From the NCBI RefSeq assembly GCF_002118315.1, contig NZ_MTSZ01000003.1, positions 124,001-188,000 of the forward strand: DNA of 64,000 nt, in the 5' to 3' direction. This stretch comes from Kiloniella majae (lineage in GTDB: Bacteria > Pseudomonadota > Alphaproteobacteria > Kiloniellales > Kiloniellaceae). The position numbers and the translations under genes are program-made. The notes under the pieces are model-generated. The model ran no database searches, had not been told where the DNA came from, and saw only the letters and a program-made list of their open reading frames with translations. This document shows, in pieces, positions 53,819 through 64,000 of this stretch. How positions within the stretch are numbered: the stretch's first letter is position 1; each line of letters starts with the position of its first letter.

Positions 53819-54652
53819 ATGACGTTTCTGAAACGGATTGCCTATCTAATTAGTGCTGTTGCACTGTTCGGCGGTTTGGCTGCCTCTGGTCACGCCTCAC
53901 AGCCAATTGAGTGGGGTCTTGGTCTGCAAGATGCCGCTTCTCCGACAGCTGTTGCATTGGAAGAATTCCACGAACTATTGCTTTATATCATCGTTGCAGT
54001 TTGTGTCGTTGTTTTGGTTCTGATGCTTTATGTGATGTTCCGTTTCTCTGAGAAACGTAACCCTGTGCCATCAAAAACAAGTCATAACACGCTTCTGGAA
54101 ATCATCTGGACGGCTGTGCCGGTTATCATTTTGGTGATTATCGCTATCCCATCGTTCAAGATTCTTTATGCGGCGGACAGTAATCCTAATACCGAGATGA
54201 CGATCAAAGCGATCGGGAAACAATGGTATTGGTCTTATGAGTATCCAGATCAGGGTGATTTTACATTCGACGCTTATATGAAAGCTGAAGATGAACTTGA
54301 GCCTGGTGAGCCACGTTTGTTGGCGACTGATAATGCGATTGTGGTTCCTGTTAATACCAAAGTTCGTCTTTTGGTGACCGCAGATGATGTTATTCATTCA
54401 TTCGCAATGCCATCCATGGGGCTAAAGCTCGATGGTGTGCCTGGTCGTATTAATGAGACATGGTTCGAAGTGAATGCTGAAGGTACATACTACGGTCAGT
54501 GCTCTGAGATCTGTGGTACAGGCCATTCCTATATGCCGATCATGATCAAAGCTGTTTCCAAGGAAGAGTTCGACAAATGGGTCGACTTTGCCAAGGACGA
54601 ATTTGCTGCGATTGAAGATGATCGTTCCGTACAGGTTGCTCAGCTTAACTGA
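53819..54652 (+). CDS. ctaC: Cytochrome c oxidase subunit II
   Basis: The protein starts at ATG 53819 (MTFLKRIAYLISAVALFGGL), giving about 277 residues with a cleavable signal peptide ending AASGHA. Two membrane helices follow (ELLLYIIVAVCVVVLVLML; LLEIIWTAVPVIILVIIAIP). The periplasmic CuA domain carries the copper ligands in CSEICGTGHSYMPIMI and the tryptophan-rich KQWYWSYEYPDQGDF. It accepts electrons from cytochrome c. Position: first gene of the ctaCDBGE cluster. A longer frame from 53681 is unlikely. Confidence 0.97.
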   Translation: MTFLKRIAYLISAVALFGGLAASGHASQPIEWGLGLQDAASPTAVALEEFHELLLYIIVAVCVVVLVLMLYVMFRFSEKRNPVPSKTSHNTLLEIIWTAVPVIILVIIAIPSFKILYAADSNPNTEMTIKAIGKQWYWSYEYPDQGDFTFDAYMKAEDELEPGEPRLLATDNAIVVPVNTKVRLLVTADDVIHSFAMPSMGLKLDGVPGRINETWFEVNAEGTYYGQCSEICGTGHSYMPIMIKAVSKEEFDKWVDFAKDEFAAIEDDRSVQVAQLN

Positions 54653-54729
54653 GAAGCTTCAATAGATTTCGCCGTTCAATCGGTTATAGCGCCAAGAGAA
54701 GCGCTTAAAGAAACGAAATGAGGATATGA

Positions 54730-56334
<1,605 letters not shown>

Positions 56335-56350
56335 CGGTAGTTAAGTATAG

Positions 56351-56392
56351 ATCCGGCCATTTCATCGTACTATCCGATGCTAATGGCCGGAT
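56351..56392 (+). promoter_or_regulatory. Intergenic stem-loop between ctaD and ctaB
   Basis: ATCCGGCCAT at 56351-56360 pairs perfectly with ATGGCCGGAT at 56383-56392, with an inner CATCG/CGATG pair (56363-56367, 56375-56379). It has no U-run, so it is not a clear terminator. It may tune expression of the downstream assembly genes relative to subunit I, or stabilise the mRNA end. Confidence 0.55.
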
Positions 56393-56410
56393 TTAATCAG
56401 GAGTAAATTT

Positions 56411-57346
56411 GTGACCGATACATCTATGGAAAATACAACAACAACGGATACTGCTTCTTTGAGTGGTGTTGCGCCGGTTGCTGATTTCTGGGCTTTAATG
56501 AAGCCAGGGGTTATGTACCTTGTTGTGTTCACAGGGTTCTCCGGTTTGATGGTTGCTCCGGGTACTATTCATCCCTTCCTCGGGATTATTGCCCTGTTCT
56601 GTATCGCGATTGCATCCGGTGGCGCCGGGGCAATTAACATGTGGTATGACCGCGACATCGACGCGATCATGACACGGACTAAGAAACGCCCGATCCCGGC
56701 TGGTCGTATGGCACCGGACGTTGCCTTGAGCTTTGGAGTTATTCTGAGCCTGTTTTCAGTGATGATTATGGGGTTGGCTGTGAACTGGACCGCAGCAGCA
56801 CTTCTGGCTTTAGCCAACGGATTTTATGTTTTTGTTTATACAATGTTCCTAAAACGCCGCACGCCACAGAACATTGTCATTGGTGGGGCCGCGGGTGCTT
56901 TCCCTCCGATGATTGGATGGGCGGCTGTAACTGGAACCGTATCTATTGAATCTATTGTACTGTTTCTGATTATCTTTATGTGGACGCCCCCTCATTTTTG
57001 GGCTTTGGCGCTTTATAAAGATGGTGATTACGCCGCTGCCAAGGTTCCCATGCTGCCAGTGGTTTCCGGTCGCGAGAACACAAAGTGGCAAATGTTGGTT
57101 TATACCATTGCCCTTTTCCCGGTTGTACTAGCGCCAGTATATTTCAATGTTGCAGGTCTGTTGTATGGGGCTGTGGCATTGATCGCGAGCGCTTATTTTC
57201 TATGGCTGAACATCAAGGTGCTTCGTTCTGAAGAAGATCGTCATGCCCGCAAGATGTTCTTCTTTTCGATTTTATATCTCTTTGTTCTCTTTGCCGTGCT
57301 GATCATTGATCGGACACCGGGCATCCTGAGTTTGATTGGTGGTTGA
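56411..57346 (+). CDS. ctaB: Protoheme IX farnesyltransferase (heme O synthase)
   Basis: CtaB adds a farnesyl group to heme b, giving heme O, the precursor of heme A for subunit I. The 311-residue polytopic membrane protein starts at GTG with AGGAG 8 bases away. The prenyltransferase motif is NMWYDRDIDAIMTRTKKRPI, and a second block is MWTPPHFWALALYKDGDYAA. About nine membrane segments are apparent. It is in the oxidase operon, with only one base between its stop and the next small gene. Confidence 0.97.
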   Translation: MTDTSMENTTTTDTASLSGVAPVADFWALMKPGVMYLVVFTGFSGLMVAPGTIHPFLGIIALFCIAIASGGAGAINMWYDRDIDAIMTRTKKRPIPAGRMAPDVALSFGVILSLFSVMIMGLAVNWTAAALLALANGFYVFVYTMFLKRRTPQNIVIGGAAGAFPPMIGWAAVTGTVSIESIVLFLIIFMWTPPHFWALALYKDGDYAAAKVPMLPVVSGRENTKWQMLVYTIALFPVVLAPVYFNVAGLLYGAVALIASAYFLWLNIKVLRSEEDRHARKMFFFSILYLFVLFAVLIIDRTPGILSLIGG

Positions 57347-57347
57347 T

Positions 57348-57515
57348 ATGTCCATAAACGAGTCTGAGAACAAAACACAGAAATATCAAACTGTGGAAAA
57401 CTCCGAAGAAATTCACAAACAGAGAAAGCGTCGTAACTGGGCTATTCTGGGTGTTTTGATTGGGTTTATCCTGTTGGTTTACACTATTACGATCGTCAAG
57501 ATGGGGCTGAAATAG
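57348..57515 (+). CDS. Small single-pass membrane protein in the oxidase operon (CoxF-like position)
   Basis: The ATG at 57348 opens a 55-residue protein beginning MSINESENKTQKYQT. A polar N-terminus, a basic HKQRKRRN and one hydrophobic helix (WAILGVLIGFILLVYTITIV) precede KMGLK. Spacing is tight: one base after ctaB and one base before the ctaG start. In many alphaproteobacteria a small gene, often called coxF, occupies this slot, though I cannot confirm homology. It is easily missed because of its size, but its position between the two assembly genes supports a real coding gene. Confidence 0.75.
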   Translation: MSINESENKTQKYQTVENSEEIHKQRKRRNWAILGVLIGFILLVYTITIVKMGLK

Positions 57516-57516
57516 A

Positions 57517-58128
57517 ATGTCTGTCGCTGGTGGTAAAAATGCACGCGTTGCAATCATCCTGGGCGGTGTCGTCTGTGGAATGGTGGCGTTGGCCTTTGCG
57601 TCTGTACCACTTTATCGGTTGTTTTGTCAGGTGACTGGTTATGGCGGGACAACTCAGGTTTCTGATGTTGGCGCGACAGACGATTTGGTCGCAACTGATC
57701 GCGACGTGACTATTCGGTTTGATTCCTCAGTAAACGGGGACCTCCCTTGGTACTTTAAGCCTGCGCAGCGCGCGGTTGATATTAAAGTCGGGGAAGAAGG
57801 AATTGCGTTTTATCGCGCAAAAAATACGTCTGATGATAAGGTCAAGGGTGTTGCCACATTCAATGTGACGCCGCTTAAAGCCGGTCAGTATTTCGTAAAA
57901 GTAGATTGTTTCTGTTTTTCAGAGCAGACTCTGTTACCGGGACAGGAAGTTGACATGCCTGTTACTTTCTATGTTGACCCGGAAATAGAGAATGATCCGA
58001 ATCTCAGTGACGTAAAAACAATCACTCTGTCCTATACTTTCTTCCGGGATACAGAAGAAGAGGATAGTATGGATGTGGGTGATTTGGGTAATGACACCGG
58101 AAATAAACCGGTTGTAGAGATCAATTAA
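57517..58128 (+). CDS. ctaG: Cytochrome c oxidase copper chaperone (Cox11 family)
   Basis: CtaG/Cox11 delivers copper to the CuB site of subunit I. The 203-residue protein has one N-terminal membrane helix ([20 protein letters not shown]) with the conserved [18 protein letters not shown] just after it. A periplasmic immunoglobulin-like domain has the copper-binding CFCF motif in [20 protein letters not shown]. The last residues ([15 protein letters not shown]) are variable. It is the fifth gene of the operon, before ctaE. Confidence 0.97.
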   Translation: MSVAGGKNARVAIILGGVVCGMVALAFASVPLYRLFCQVTGYGGTTQVSDVGATDDLVATDRDVTIRFDSSVNGDLPWYFKPAQRAVDIKVGEEGIAFYRAKNTSDDKVKGVATFNVTPLKAGQYFVKVDCFCFSEQTLLPGQEVDMPVTFYVDPEIENDPNLSDVKTITLSYTFFRDTEEEDSMDVGDLGNDTGNKPVVEIN

Positions 58129-58162
58129 CAATACGCAACAGCGTCTGGTTAAGAGGGATATC

Positions 58163-58960
58163 ATGAGTGCAGGGCACGACGAAGTAAAACATCCGTATCA
58201 TTTGGTTGATCCAAGCCCTTGGCCTTTGCTGACAGCTTTTGCTGCCGGCTTAATGGCAACAGGTCTTGTGATGATGATGCATGACTATACAAACTTGGTT
58301 CTCTATGCGGGTATCGCATCGGTCCTTATTTGTGCGTATGCCTGGTGGCGTGACGTGGTGAACGAAGCATATGTTCGTCACCTTCATACCCCAGTGGTTC
58401 GTATTGGTCTGAGATACGGCATGGTGCTGTTCATCGCTTCTGAAGTAATGTTCTTTGTGGCATTTTTCTGGGCGTATTTCACAGCTGCCTTCTATCCTAG
58501 TGAAGTTATTGGGGGCGTTTGGCCGCCAGCTGGGGTTGAAACGTTTGATGCATTTGATCTACCGTTCTTGAACACATTGATCCTGTTGCTATCTGGTTGT
58601 TCTGTGACATGGGCGCATCATGCGATCCTGAACAGCCAACAGAAACAAGCTGTTCATGCCTTGATGATTACTGTCGGTCTTGGCGTTATCTTTACGGCAC
58701 TTCAGGCTTTCGAGTACAGCCATGCTGCATTCGGTTTCACAGACGACATCTATTCTTCTACCTTTTACATGGCGACCGGTTTCCACGGCTTCCACGTTAT
58801 TGTTGGTACCATCTTCCTTTTTGTATGCTTGATCCGTACGAAAAAAGGTCACTTTACGCCTGAAGCGCATGTTGGCTTTGAGGCTGCGGCCTGGTACTGG
58901 CACTTTGTGGACGTTGTTTGGTTGTTCCTGTTTGCTGCTGTTTACTGGTGGGGTGGCTAA
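58163..58960 (+). CDS. ctaE: Cytochrome c oxidase subunit III
   Basis: The 265-residue, seven-helix subunit stabilises the oxidase and its proton uptake. It begins [20 protein letters not shown] and shows [20 protein letters not shown], then [17 protein letters not shown] and the C-terminal [21 protein letters not shown] strong hairpin terminator follows at 59001-59066. In many related genomes a DUF983 gene comes next; here it is absent and surf1 follows directly after the terminator. Confidence 0.98.
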   Translation: MSAGHDEVKHPYHLVDPSPWPLLTAFAAGLMATGLVMMMHDYTNLVLYAGIASVLICAYAWWRDVVNEAYVRHLHTPVVRIGLRYGMVLFIASEVMFFVAFFWAYFTAAFYPSEVIGGVWPPAGVETFDAFDLPFLNTLILLLSGCSVTWAHHAILNSQQKQAVHALMITVGLGVIFTALQAFEYSHAAFGFTDDIYSSTFYMATGFHGFHVIVGTIFLFVCLIRTKKGHFTPEAHVGFEAAAWYWHFVDVVWLFLFAAVYWWGG

Positions 58961-59000
58961 GCCTTTCCAATCGGGGAAACCTGAAACAGTTTCGGTTTAA

Positions 59001-59066
59001 AAAAAAGGCCGTGCCTTAGACGAAAATGAAATTTACATTTCATCCGTTAAGGCGCGGCCTTTTTTG
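59001..59066 (+). terminator. Long hairpin terminator after ctaE
   Basis: AAAAAAGGCCGTGCCTTAGACG pairs in large part with the downstream CGTTAAGGCGCGGCCTTTTTT half, giving a stem of about 20 bp with few mismatches and a T-run. The paired region covers 59001-59066 and could also act in the other direction. Confidence 0.85.
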
Positions 59067-59221
59067 TATGTTCTTGGGTATGCGGCTGGCCTTTGTATCT
59101 TGCATATGTTGAAGGGATTTTTTCTTGCCAGATTGGCTCAATCGCTTTGCTCTGTTCTTGCAAAGGCCTTATGGTGGCGCTCGAATACTATTAAAAGCCA
59201 GCGACACAGGATTTGTCGATT

Positions 59222-59974
59222 ATGACTAAAGGCACAGCACGCCGTTTTCAGCCAACTTTTTGGCCCACGATGTTTACCATTCCAGTTGTTTTGATTGCTC
59301 TTGCCCTTGGCACGTGGCAGCTATCACGTATGGAGTGGAAAAAAGATCAAATTGCCTTACGCACAGATCGCGCTTCTGCTGCGGCTATTTCTTTTTCAGA
59401 AACCTATCCCGGCGAAGTTGCGGAACCCGAAACAGACGAGTTTATCAATGTTTGGGTAGAGGGTGAGTTTCTACACAATAAAGAGCTCATCATGGGCGCA
59501 CGATCATTGGATCGACAGTTGGGTATTCAGGTCATTACGCCTTTTGCAATGACGGATGGACGGCAAATCTTGATCAACCGAGGTTTTGTGCCTTCTGATT
59601 TTAAAGACCCTGCCTTACGAGCAGAAGGCCAAGTTGAGGGAACTGTCAAAATAGAAGGCCTTCTTCGTGTTGGAGGATGGAAGGGCTATGAATTTGTACG
59701 TCCGGTCAATGATCCTGAAGATAACTTTTGGTTCTATACAGATATCCAGGAAATGAGCCAGCAGACCGGTTTGTCTAATCCAGTTATGAGTGTTTATCTT
59801 GATGCAGGTCCCACAGCTAATCCGGGGGGATATCCACTTGGTGGGCAAACGCGTATCGCTTTAGTGAATAATCATCTGGAGTATGTCATTACATGGTATG
59901 CGATGGCTTTGATCCTTGCCGTGATTTATTTCATCTATCATTATCGCCCTGTTGAAAAATTGGAAGACGACTAA
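59222..59974 (+). CDS. Surf1 family cytochrome oxidase assembly protein
   Basis: Surf1 helps heme A insertion into subunit I. From the ATG at 59222, with ACAGGA about 10 bases away (a TTG at 59213 is less likely), it has about 250 residues. Two membrane helices flank a periplasmic domain: PTMFTIPVVLIALALGTWQL at the N-terminus, then WYAMALILAVIYFIYHYRP at the C-terminus. LINRGFVPSDFKDP and NNHLEYVITWYAMA are family motifs. It follows the ctaE terminator and so may have a separate promoter. Confidence 0.95.
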   Translation: MTKGTARRFQPTFWPTMFTIPVVLIALALGTWQLSRMEWKKDQIALRTDRASAAAISFSETYPGEVAEPETDEFINVWVEGEFLHNKELIMGARSLDRQLGIQVITPFAMTDGRQILINRGFVPSDFKDPALRAEGQVEGTVKIEGLLRVGGWKGYEFVRPVNDPEDNFWFYTDIQEMSQQTGLSNPVMSVYLDAGPTANPGGYPLGGQTRIALVNNHLEYVITWYAMALILAVIYFIYHYRPVEKLEDD

Positions 59975-60025
59975 ACTGTAATCGTTCGTCGTGTGAATGG
60001 TTAGTTGCCTGATTGGGAATGTGAA

Positions 60026-61519
60026 ATGTCAGCTTATCTTGCTCTTGAAAAAAAATTCCGTCGTATGAACGCCATCGGTGAAGCCAGTGGTGTTCTCGGT
60101 TGGGACATGTCGACGGTAATGCCAGCCGGCGGTGCCGAAGCCAGAATGGAACAGCTTGCAGCCCTAAGCGGTGTTCAGCACGAAATTTTGACCAGTAGCG
60201 AAATGGAAGATCTGTTTGCTCATGCGATAGAGAGCAAAGGTGATCTGGGTAGCTGGCAGTTGGCTAATTTACGCGAGATGCAGCGAATTTGGCGACATGC
60301 TACAGCACTTGATGGTGATTTTGTCGAGGCGCAGACAAAAGCTGGTAAACGTTGTGAGATGATTTGGCGCGAAGCACGTCCAAATAATGACTTTGCTTCG
60401 ATCCTGCCAGCAATGAAGGAAGTACTTAACCTTACGCAGCAAGAAGCGAAGATCAAAGCCGAGCTGTTTGAATGTGACACCTATGATGCCTTGCTGGATC
60501 ATTTCGAACCCGGCGGAAAGTCAATGCGCATTGACGCAATTTTTGATGATCTAGCTGTGTTCCTGCCAGATTTTACACAGGCCGTGTTGGAGAAACAGGC
60601 ATCAGAAACTGCGGCAGAGATGCCTGATGGGCCGTTTTCTGTCAAAGCGCAAGAAGCACTTGGGCGTGAAATGATCAAGGCTGTGGGCTTTGACTTTAAT
60701 CACGGCCGCCTTGATGTGAGCTTGCACCCTTTTTGCGGTGGTGTGCCGGATGATATCCGAATAACAACACGGTATGACGAGACTGATTTTATGACGTCGC
60801 TAATGGGCGTTCTTCATGAAACCGGGCACGCGATGTATGAGCGTAACCTACCGAAGGATTGGCGCCTCCAGCCTGTAGGCTCTGCGCGCGGTATGACTAT
60901 GCATGAAAGCCAATCGCTTATTATTGAAATGCAAGCGAGCCGAAGCGAAGAGTTTGTTTCATTTGTTGCTGAGAAAGCAAAGGTGGCTTTTGCTGGCAAA
61001 GGGGCAGCATGGGCACCGGATAACATGCAGCGCATTTATAACAAAGTTAAGCCAGACTTCATTCGGGTCGATGCGGACGAAGTAACGTATCCTGCACACG
61101 TGATTTTGCGATATCGTCTGGAAAAGGAATTGATCAAGGGATCTATGGGTCTTGAAGATTTGCCTCAGGCATGGAATGACGGCTTAGAGGGTTTGCTGGG
61201 TATTCGTCCACCAAATGATACTCTTGGCTGTCTGCAGGATATTCACTGGTATGACGGTGCTTGGGGATACTTCCCGACCTATACTTTGGGCGCTATGGCT
61301 GCGGCACAGTTGTTTGCTGCCGCGAAAGCGGCTGTGCCTGGAATTCCATCCGCACTGGCCCAAGGGAATTTTGGCCCGCTTATGGGTTGGTTAAATGAAA
61401 ATGTTCACGCTTGGGGATCATTCCTTTCAACAGATGAATTGTTGACGACAGTGACTGGACACCCGCTTGACCCTCAGGTGTTTAAAGCGCATCTGAAGGC
61501 CCGTTATCTTGACGTTTAA
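60026..61519 (+). CDS. M32-family metallocarboxypeptidase
   Basis: This cytoplasmic zinc carboxypeptidase removes C-terminal residues from peptides. From the ATG at 60026 it has 497 residues, the usual length (a TTG at 60005 would add seven). The active-site HExxH is in VLHETGHAMYERNLP, with a further Glu ligand in MTMHESQSLIIEMQ. IRTT-type motif DIRITTRYDETDFM and the ending LGAMAAAQLFAAAK are typical. It sits between surf1 and thrC, where other genomes I recall have no such gene, but I cannot show transfer. Confidence 0.95.
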   Translation: MSAYLALEKKFRRMNAIGEASGVLGWDMSTVMPAGGAEARMEQLAALSGVQHEILTSSEMEDLFAHAIESKGDLGSWQLANLREMQRIWRHATALDGDFVEAQTKAGKRCEMIWREARPNNDFASILPAMKEVLNLTQQEAKIKAELFECDTYDALLDHFEPGGKSMRIDAIFDDLAVFLPDFTQAVLEKQASETAAEMPDGPFSVKAQEALGREMIKAVGFDFNHGRLDVSLHPFCGGVPDDIRITTRYDETDFMTSLMGVLHETGHAMYERNLPKDWRLQPVGSARGMTMHESQSLIIEMQASRSEEFVSFVAEKAKVAFAGKGAAWAPDNMQRIYNKVKPDFIRVDADEVTYPAHVILRYRLEKELIKGSMGLEDLPQAWNDGLEGLLGIRPPNDTLGCLQDIHWYDGAWGYFPTYTLGAMAAAQLFAAAKAAVPGIPSALAQGNFGPLMGWLNENVHAWGSFLSTDELLTTVTGHPLDPQVFKAHLKARYLDV

Positions 61520-61654
61520 TCTTGATGCTTGATCTTGTCAGAAGAAAACCATAGTAAAATTGATCTTACTTGCTGCTATGGTAAAGGCGCAGTAAGGTTT
61601 TTGGCTTTAGCCCGATGGGCTTATTACGTTGCAAAAGTGACGGTCTAGGAAATC

Positions 61655-63052
61655 ATGAAATACATCAGCACGCGTGGGCAGGCAGAAGCCCTTAACTTCG
61701 ATGACGTACTCCTTGCCGGATTGGCTCGGGACGGCGGACTTTACCTTCCCGAAAGCTGGCCTCAGTTTTCGGCAGAAGAAATCCGTGACATGGCCGGGCA
61801 ACCCTATACGGAAATTGTCTTTCGTGTTGTAAAACCATTTGTTGCTGGTGTTATACCTGATCCAGACTTAAAGGCGATTGTCGAAGACAGTTATGCTGAT
61901 TTCAGACATTCGGCTGTCGCACCTCTGAAGCAAATAAACGGGCGTATCTGGGTCATGGAGCTTTTCCATGGGCCGACGCTTGCGTTTAAAGATTTTGCCT
62001 TGCAAATGCTCGGGCGTCTTTTTGACTACGTTCTCAAAAAACGTGGTGAGCGAATCACGATTGTTGGGGCAACATCAGGTGATACCGGATCCGCGGCGAT
62101 TGAAGCATGTCGAGATAGGGATCAGATAGACATCTTCATTCTGCATCCTCATGGTCGTGTTTCCGAAGTGCAGCGACGCCAGATGACAACGGTAACGTCG
62201 CACAACGTTATCAATGTTGCTCTTGAGGGAACATTTGATGATTGCCAGGATCACGTTAAGGCGATGTTCAATGATCAAAATTTCCGTGATTCGGTAAATC
62301 TGTCTGCAGTAAATTCTATTAACTGGGCACGAATTATGTCCCAGATTGCCTATTATTTTGCCGCAGGGGTTGCCCTTGGTGCGCCGGATCGTCCGGTAGG
62401 CTTTTCTGTGCCAACGGGTAATTTTGGTAATGTTTTTGCGGCCTATGCAGCGGGTAGAATGGGACTTCCGGTTTCCCAGTTAATTGTTGGCTCTAACCGC
62501 AATGATATTCTCACTCGTTTCTTTGAAACAGGTTCAATGACAATGAACCCGGTTGAACCAAGCCTGTCTCCGTCGATGGATATTCAGGTTTCAAGCAATT
62601 TTGAACGCTTGTTGTTTGATCTGCTCGATCAGGATGGTCAAGCTGTTGAGGCAGCGTTGACCTCGTTCCGGGAGAATGGAAACTTTGATCTGGAACCTGC
62701 GCGCCATCAACGTGCACTCAGGTTGTTTGATGCCTATCGTCTGGACGACGATCAAACGCTGGCAGAAATTAAAAAGTACTATGAGCAAACGGGTGAATTG
62801 TTTGATCCTCATTCTGTGATTGCGGTTGCCGCAGCTGTCGCCAAAGTACGTGATGATGTCCCTGCGATGGCGTGTATGGCAACGGCACACCCAGCTAAAT
62901 TCCCTGATGCGGTTCATAAGGCTTCCGGTGTAACGCCTGAGTTGCCGGAACACATGGCAGATCTTTTTGATCGGGAAGAACAATACAAAGTTATGGAAAA
63001 TGATTTGAGTAAATTAAAAGATATGGTTCTGGCTCGTCGGAGAAACAGCTAA
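61655..63052 (+). CDS. thrC: Threonine synthase
   Basis: ThrC converts O-phosphohomoserine to threonine using pyridoxal phosphate. The 465-residue protein is of the longer type. It begins MKYISTRGQAEALNFDDVLL, has the PLP Lys in HGPTLAFKDFALQMLG, the phosphate-binding VGATSGDTGSAAIEACRDRD and SVPTGNFGNVFAAYAAGRMG. It starts about 135 bases after the M32 gene and is followed at 3 bases by an M16 peptidase gene. No Thr-rich leader peptide is visible upstream. Confidence 0.97.
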   Translation: MKYISTRGQAEALNFDDVLLAGLARDGGLYLPESWPQFSAEEIRDMAGQPYTEIVFRVVKPFVAGVIPDPDLKAIVEDSYADFRHSAVAPLKQINGRIWVMELFHGPTLAFKDFALQMLGRLFDYVLKKRGERITIVGATSGDTGSAAIEACRDRDQIDIFILHPHGRVSEVQRRQMTTVTSHNVINVALEGTFDDCQDHVKAMFNDQNFRDSVNLSAVNSINWARIMSQIAYYFAAGVALGAPDRPVGFSVPTGNFGNVFAAYAAGRMGLPVSQLIVGSNRNDILTRFFETGSMTMNPVEPSLSPSMDIQVSSNFERLLFDLLDQDGQAVEAALTSFRENGNFDLEPARHQRALRLFDAYRLDDDQTLAEIKKYYEQTGELFDPHSVIAVAAAVAKVRDDVPAMACMATAHPAKFPDAVHKASGVTPELPEHMADLFDREEQYKVMENDLSKLKDMVLARRRNS

Positions 63053-63054
63053 TA

Positions 63055-64000
63055 ATGACGATTGAAATCTCTACGCTGTCCAACGGACTACGTGTTGCGA
63101 CTGATCGACAGGATGCAGTCGAATCTGTTTCCCTGGGGGCATGGATCGGTGTTGGTGCACGGAATGAAAGCGCTGATGTCAACGGAGTTGCCCACTTGCT
63201 TGAACACATGGTGTTCAAGGGTACGGAAAAACGTACGTCTTTTGATATTGCTGAAGAGATAGAGGCTGTTGGTGGACAATTGAATGCCTATACGTCTCGG
63301 GAAAATACAGCCTTTTATGCGAAGGTACTCAAAAACGATGTTCCGCTTGCACTGGATACAGTTGCGGATATTTTACAGAAGCCTCTTTTTGACGAAGAGG
63401 AGCTCAAAAAAGAACGTCATGTGGTCCTGCAAGAAATTGGTCAGGCAAATGATACTCCTGATGATATTGTTTTTGATCACTTTCAGGAAACGGCTTTTGC
63501 ATCTCAAGCTCTCGGGCGTCCGGTACTTGGGCGTGGAGAAATTGTTAACCGCCTGAGTGCTGATGATCTTCGCAGCTATCTTACTGGTAATTATGGTAGC
63601 GATACCATGGTGGTTTGTGCTTCTGGCAATGTTGACCACCAGACCTTTGTAAAACTCGCAGAAGAGCAGTTCAGTAATCTTGGGAAAGCTAATCTTGGTC
63701 CCTTGCCTCAGTCTGAATATACCGGGGGTGAGTTCAGAGAAGACAGAGATCTGGAGCAGGTCCATTTTCTTCTTGGTTTCAAAGGTGCTGAGTTCGCTGG
63801 GCAGGATTATTATGCAGCCAATGTTCTCTCTACTTTGTTTGGTGGGGGAATGTCTTCGCGACTATTCCAGGAAATCCGCGAAAAGCGTGGACTCGTTTAT
63901 ACGATTTATTCTTTTGCCTCCAGTTTTATGGATAATGGTCTTTTTGGCATCTATGCAGGTACCGGAGAGAAGGAAGTTAGCGAACTTGTTCCTGTGGTCT
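63055..64000 (+). CDS. M16-family zinc peptidase, N-terminal part (cut by the window edge)
   Basis: The ATG at 63055 starts 2 bases after the thrC stop, and the frame stays open to the right edge (about 315 residues). It has no signal peptide, so it is probably cytoplasmic, unlike the exported M16 pair near 15-18 kb. The inverted zinc motif is HLLEH (in GVAHLLEHMVFKGTEKRT). FGGGMSSRLFQEIREKRGLV, then YTIYSF, matches the substrate-binding region. This is the mitochondrial-processing-peptidase-like protein often found downstream of thrC in alphaproteobacteria. Confidence 0.92.
   Translation, partial: MTIEISTLSNGLRVATDRQDAVESVSLGAWIGVGARNESADVNGVAHLLEHMVFKGTEKRTSFDIAEEIEAVGGQLNAYTSRENTAFYAKVLKNDVPLALDTVADILQKPLFDEEELKKERHVVLQEIGQANDTPDDIVFDHFQETAFASQALGRPVLGRGEIVNRLSADDLRSYLTGNYGSDTMVVCASGNVDHQTFVKLAEEQFSNLGKANLGPLPQSEYTGGEFREDRDLEQVHFLLGFKGAEFAGQDYYAANVLSTLFGGGMSSRLFQEIREKRGLVYTIYSFASSFMDNGLFGIYAGTGEKEVSELVPVV

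Overview
The window looks like a chromosomal housekeeping segment of a moderate-GC alphaproteobacterium. A marine member of the Rhodospirillales or a related order (Kiloniella- or Terasakiella-like) is my best guess, from gene order and family content only. Pointers include a ctaC-ctaD-ctaB-(small ORF)-ctaG-ctaE oxidase cluster, ribF-ileS-lspA-DUF3035/BamF followed by two M16 peptidases, an endonuclease-type MutL with no MutH seen, a plant/alphaproteobacterial-type GshA, a PAS_5 protein, a DUF4170 protein and an EtfB-lysine-methyltransferase-like gene. I see no phage, transposon, CRISPR array, rRNA or plasmid functions.

Layout. 0-6.3 kb: the start of a DedA/YqaA-like membrane protein, a double cold-shock-domain protein, tRNA-Leu(CAA), a small membrane protein, a LysR regulator divergent from a VOC protein plus 2-hydroxyacid dehydrogenase pair, a BaiN/HI0933-type flavoprotein and an NnrU protein. 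6.6-15 kb: an ArsC-like protein, an RsmB-type rRNA methyltransferase, a lipoprotein, a MaoC hydratase, then ribF-ileS-lspA-bamF ended by a clear terminator. 15-29.7 kb: an M16 peptidase pair, pgi-mutL, an unusual two-gene insert (a DUF3095 cyclase-like protein and an unknown Lys-rich protein), rsmD/rluB, tadA, purD, and xseA with an M23-type protein. 29.7-38 kb (minus strand): a lipid A and envelope operon (pmbA, msbA-like, DUF374, lpxK, lpxL-like), then leuA with a long leader that seems to encode a Leu-rich leader peptide. 38-41.4 kb: SPFH-NfeD-ubiD-PAS_5 on the minus strand. 41.7-44.3 kb: DUF4170, an unknown GGCT-like protein and speD-speE. 44.3-52 kb: a pabB-pabC fusion, an EtfB-KMT-like gene and ubiA facing rsmE-gshA, then tldD. 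52-64 kb: DUF3422, the aa3-type cytochrome oxidase structural and assembly genes, surf1, an M32 carboxypeptidase, thrC, and a third M16 peptidase cut by the window edge.

How the genes fit together. The window covers aerobic respiration (oxidase subunits I-III, heme O synthesis, Cu insertion, Surf1, and the ubiquinone steps UbiA and UbiD), outer-membrane biogenesis (BamF, LspA, LpxK, LpxL, MsbA, DUF374), translation and RNA modification (IleS, tRNA-Leu, TadA, RsmB, RsmD, RsmE, RluB), DNA repair (MutL, XseA) and small-molecule synthesis (FAD, purine, leucine, threonine, folate, spermidine, glutathione). No clear new multi-gene system stands out. The most interesting signals are the putative leaderless leuA leader peptide and its hairpins, structured non-coding elements near csp and between ctaD and ctaB, the cyclase-like DUF3095 protein with its unknown neighbour, the GGCT-like orphan, and a 55-residue membrane ORF in the oxidase operon.
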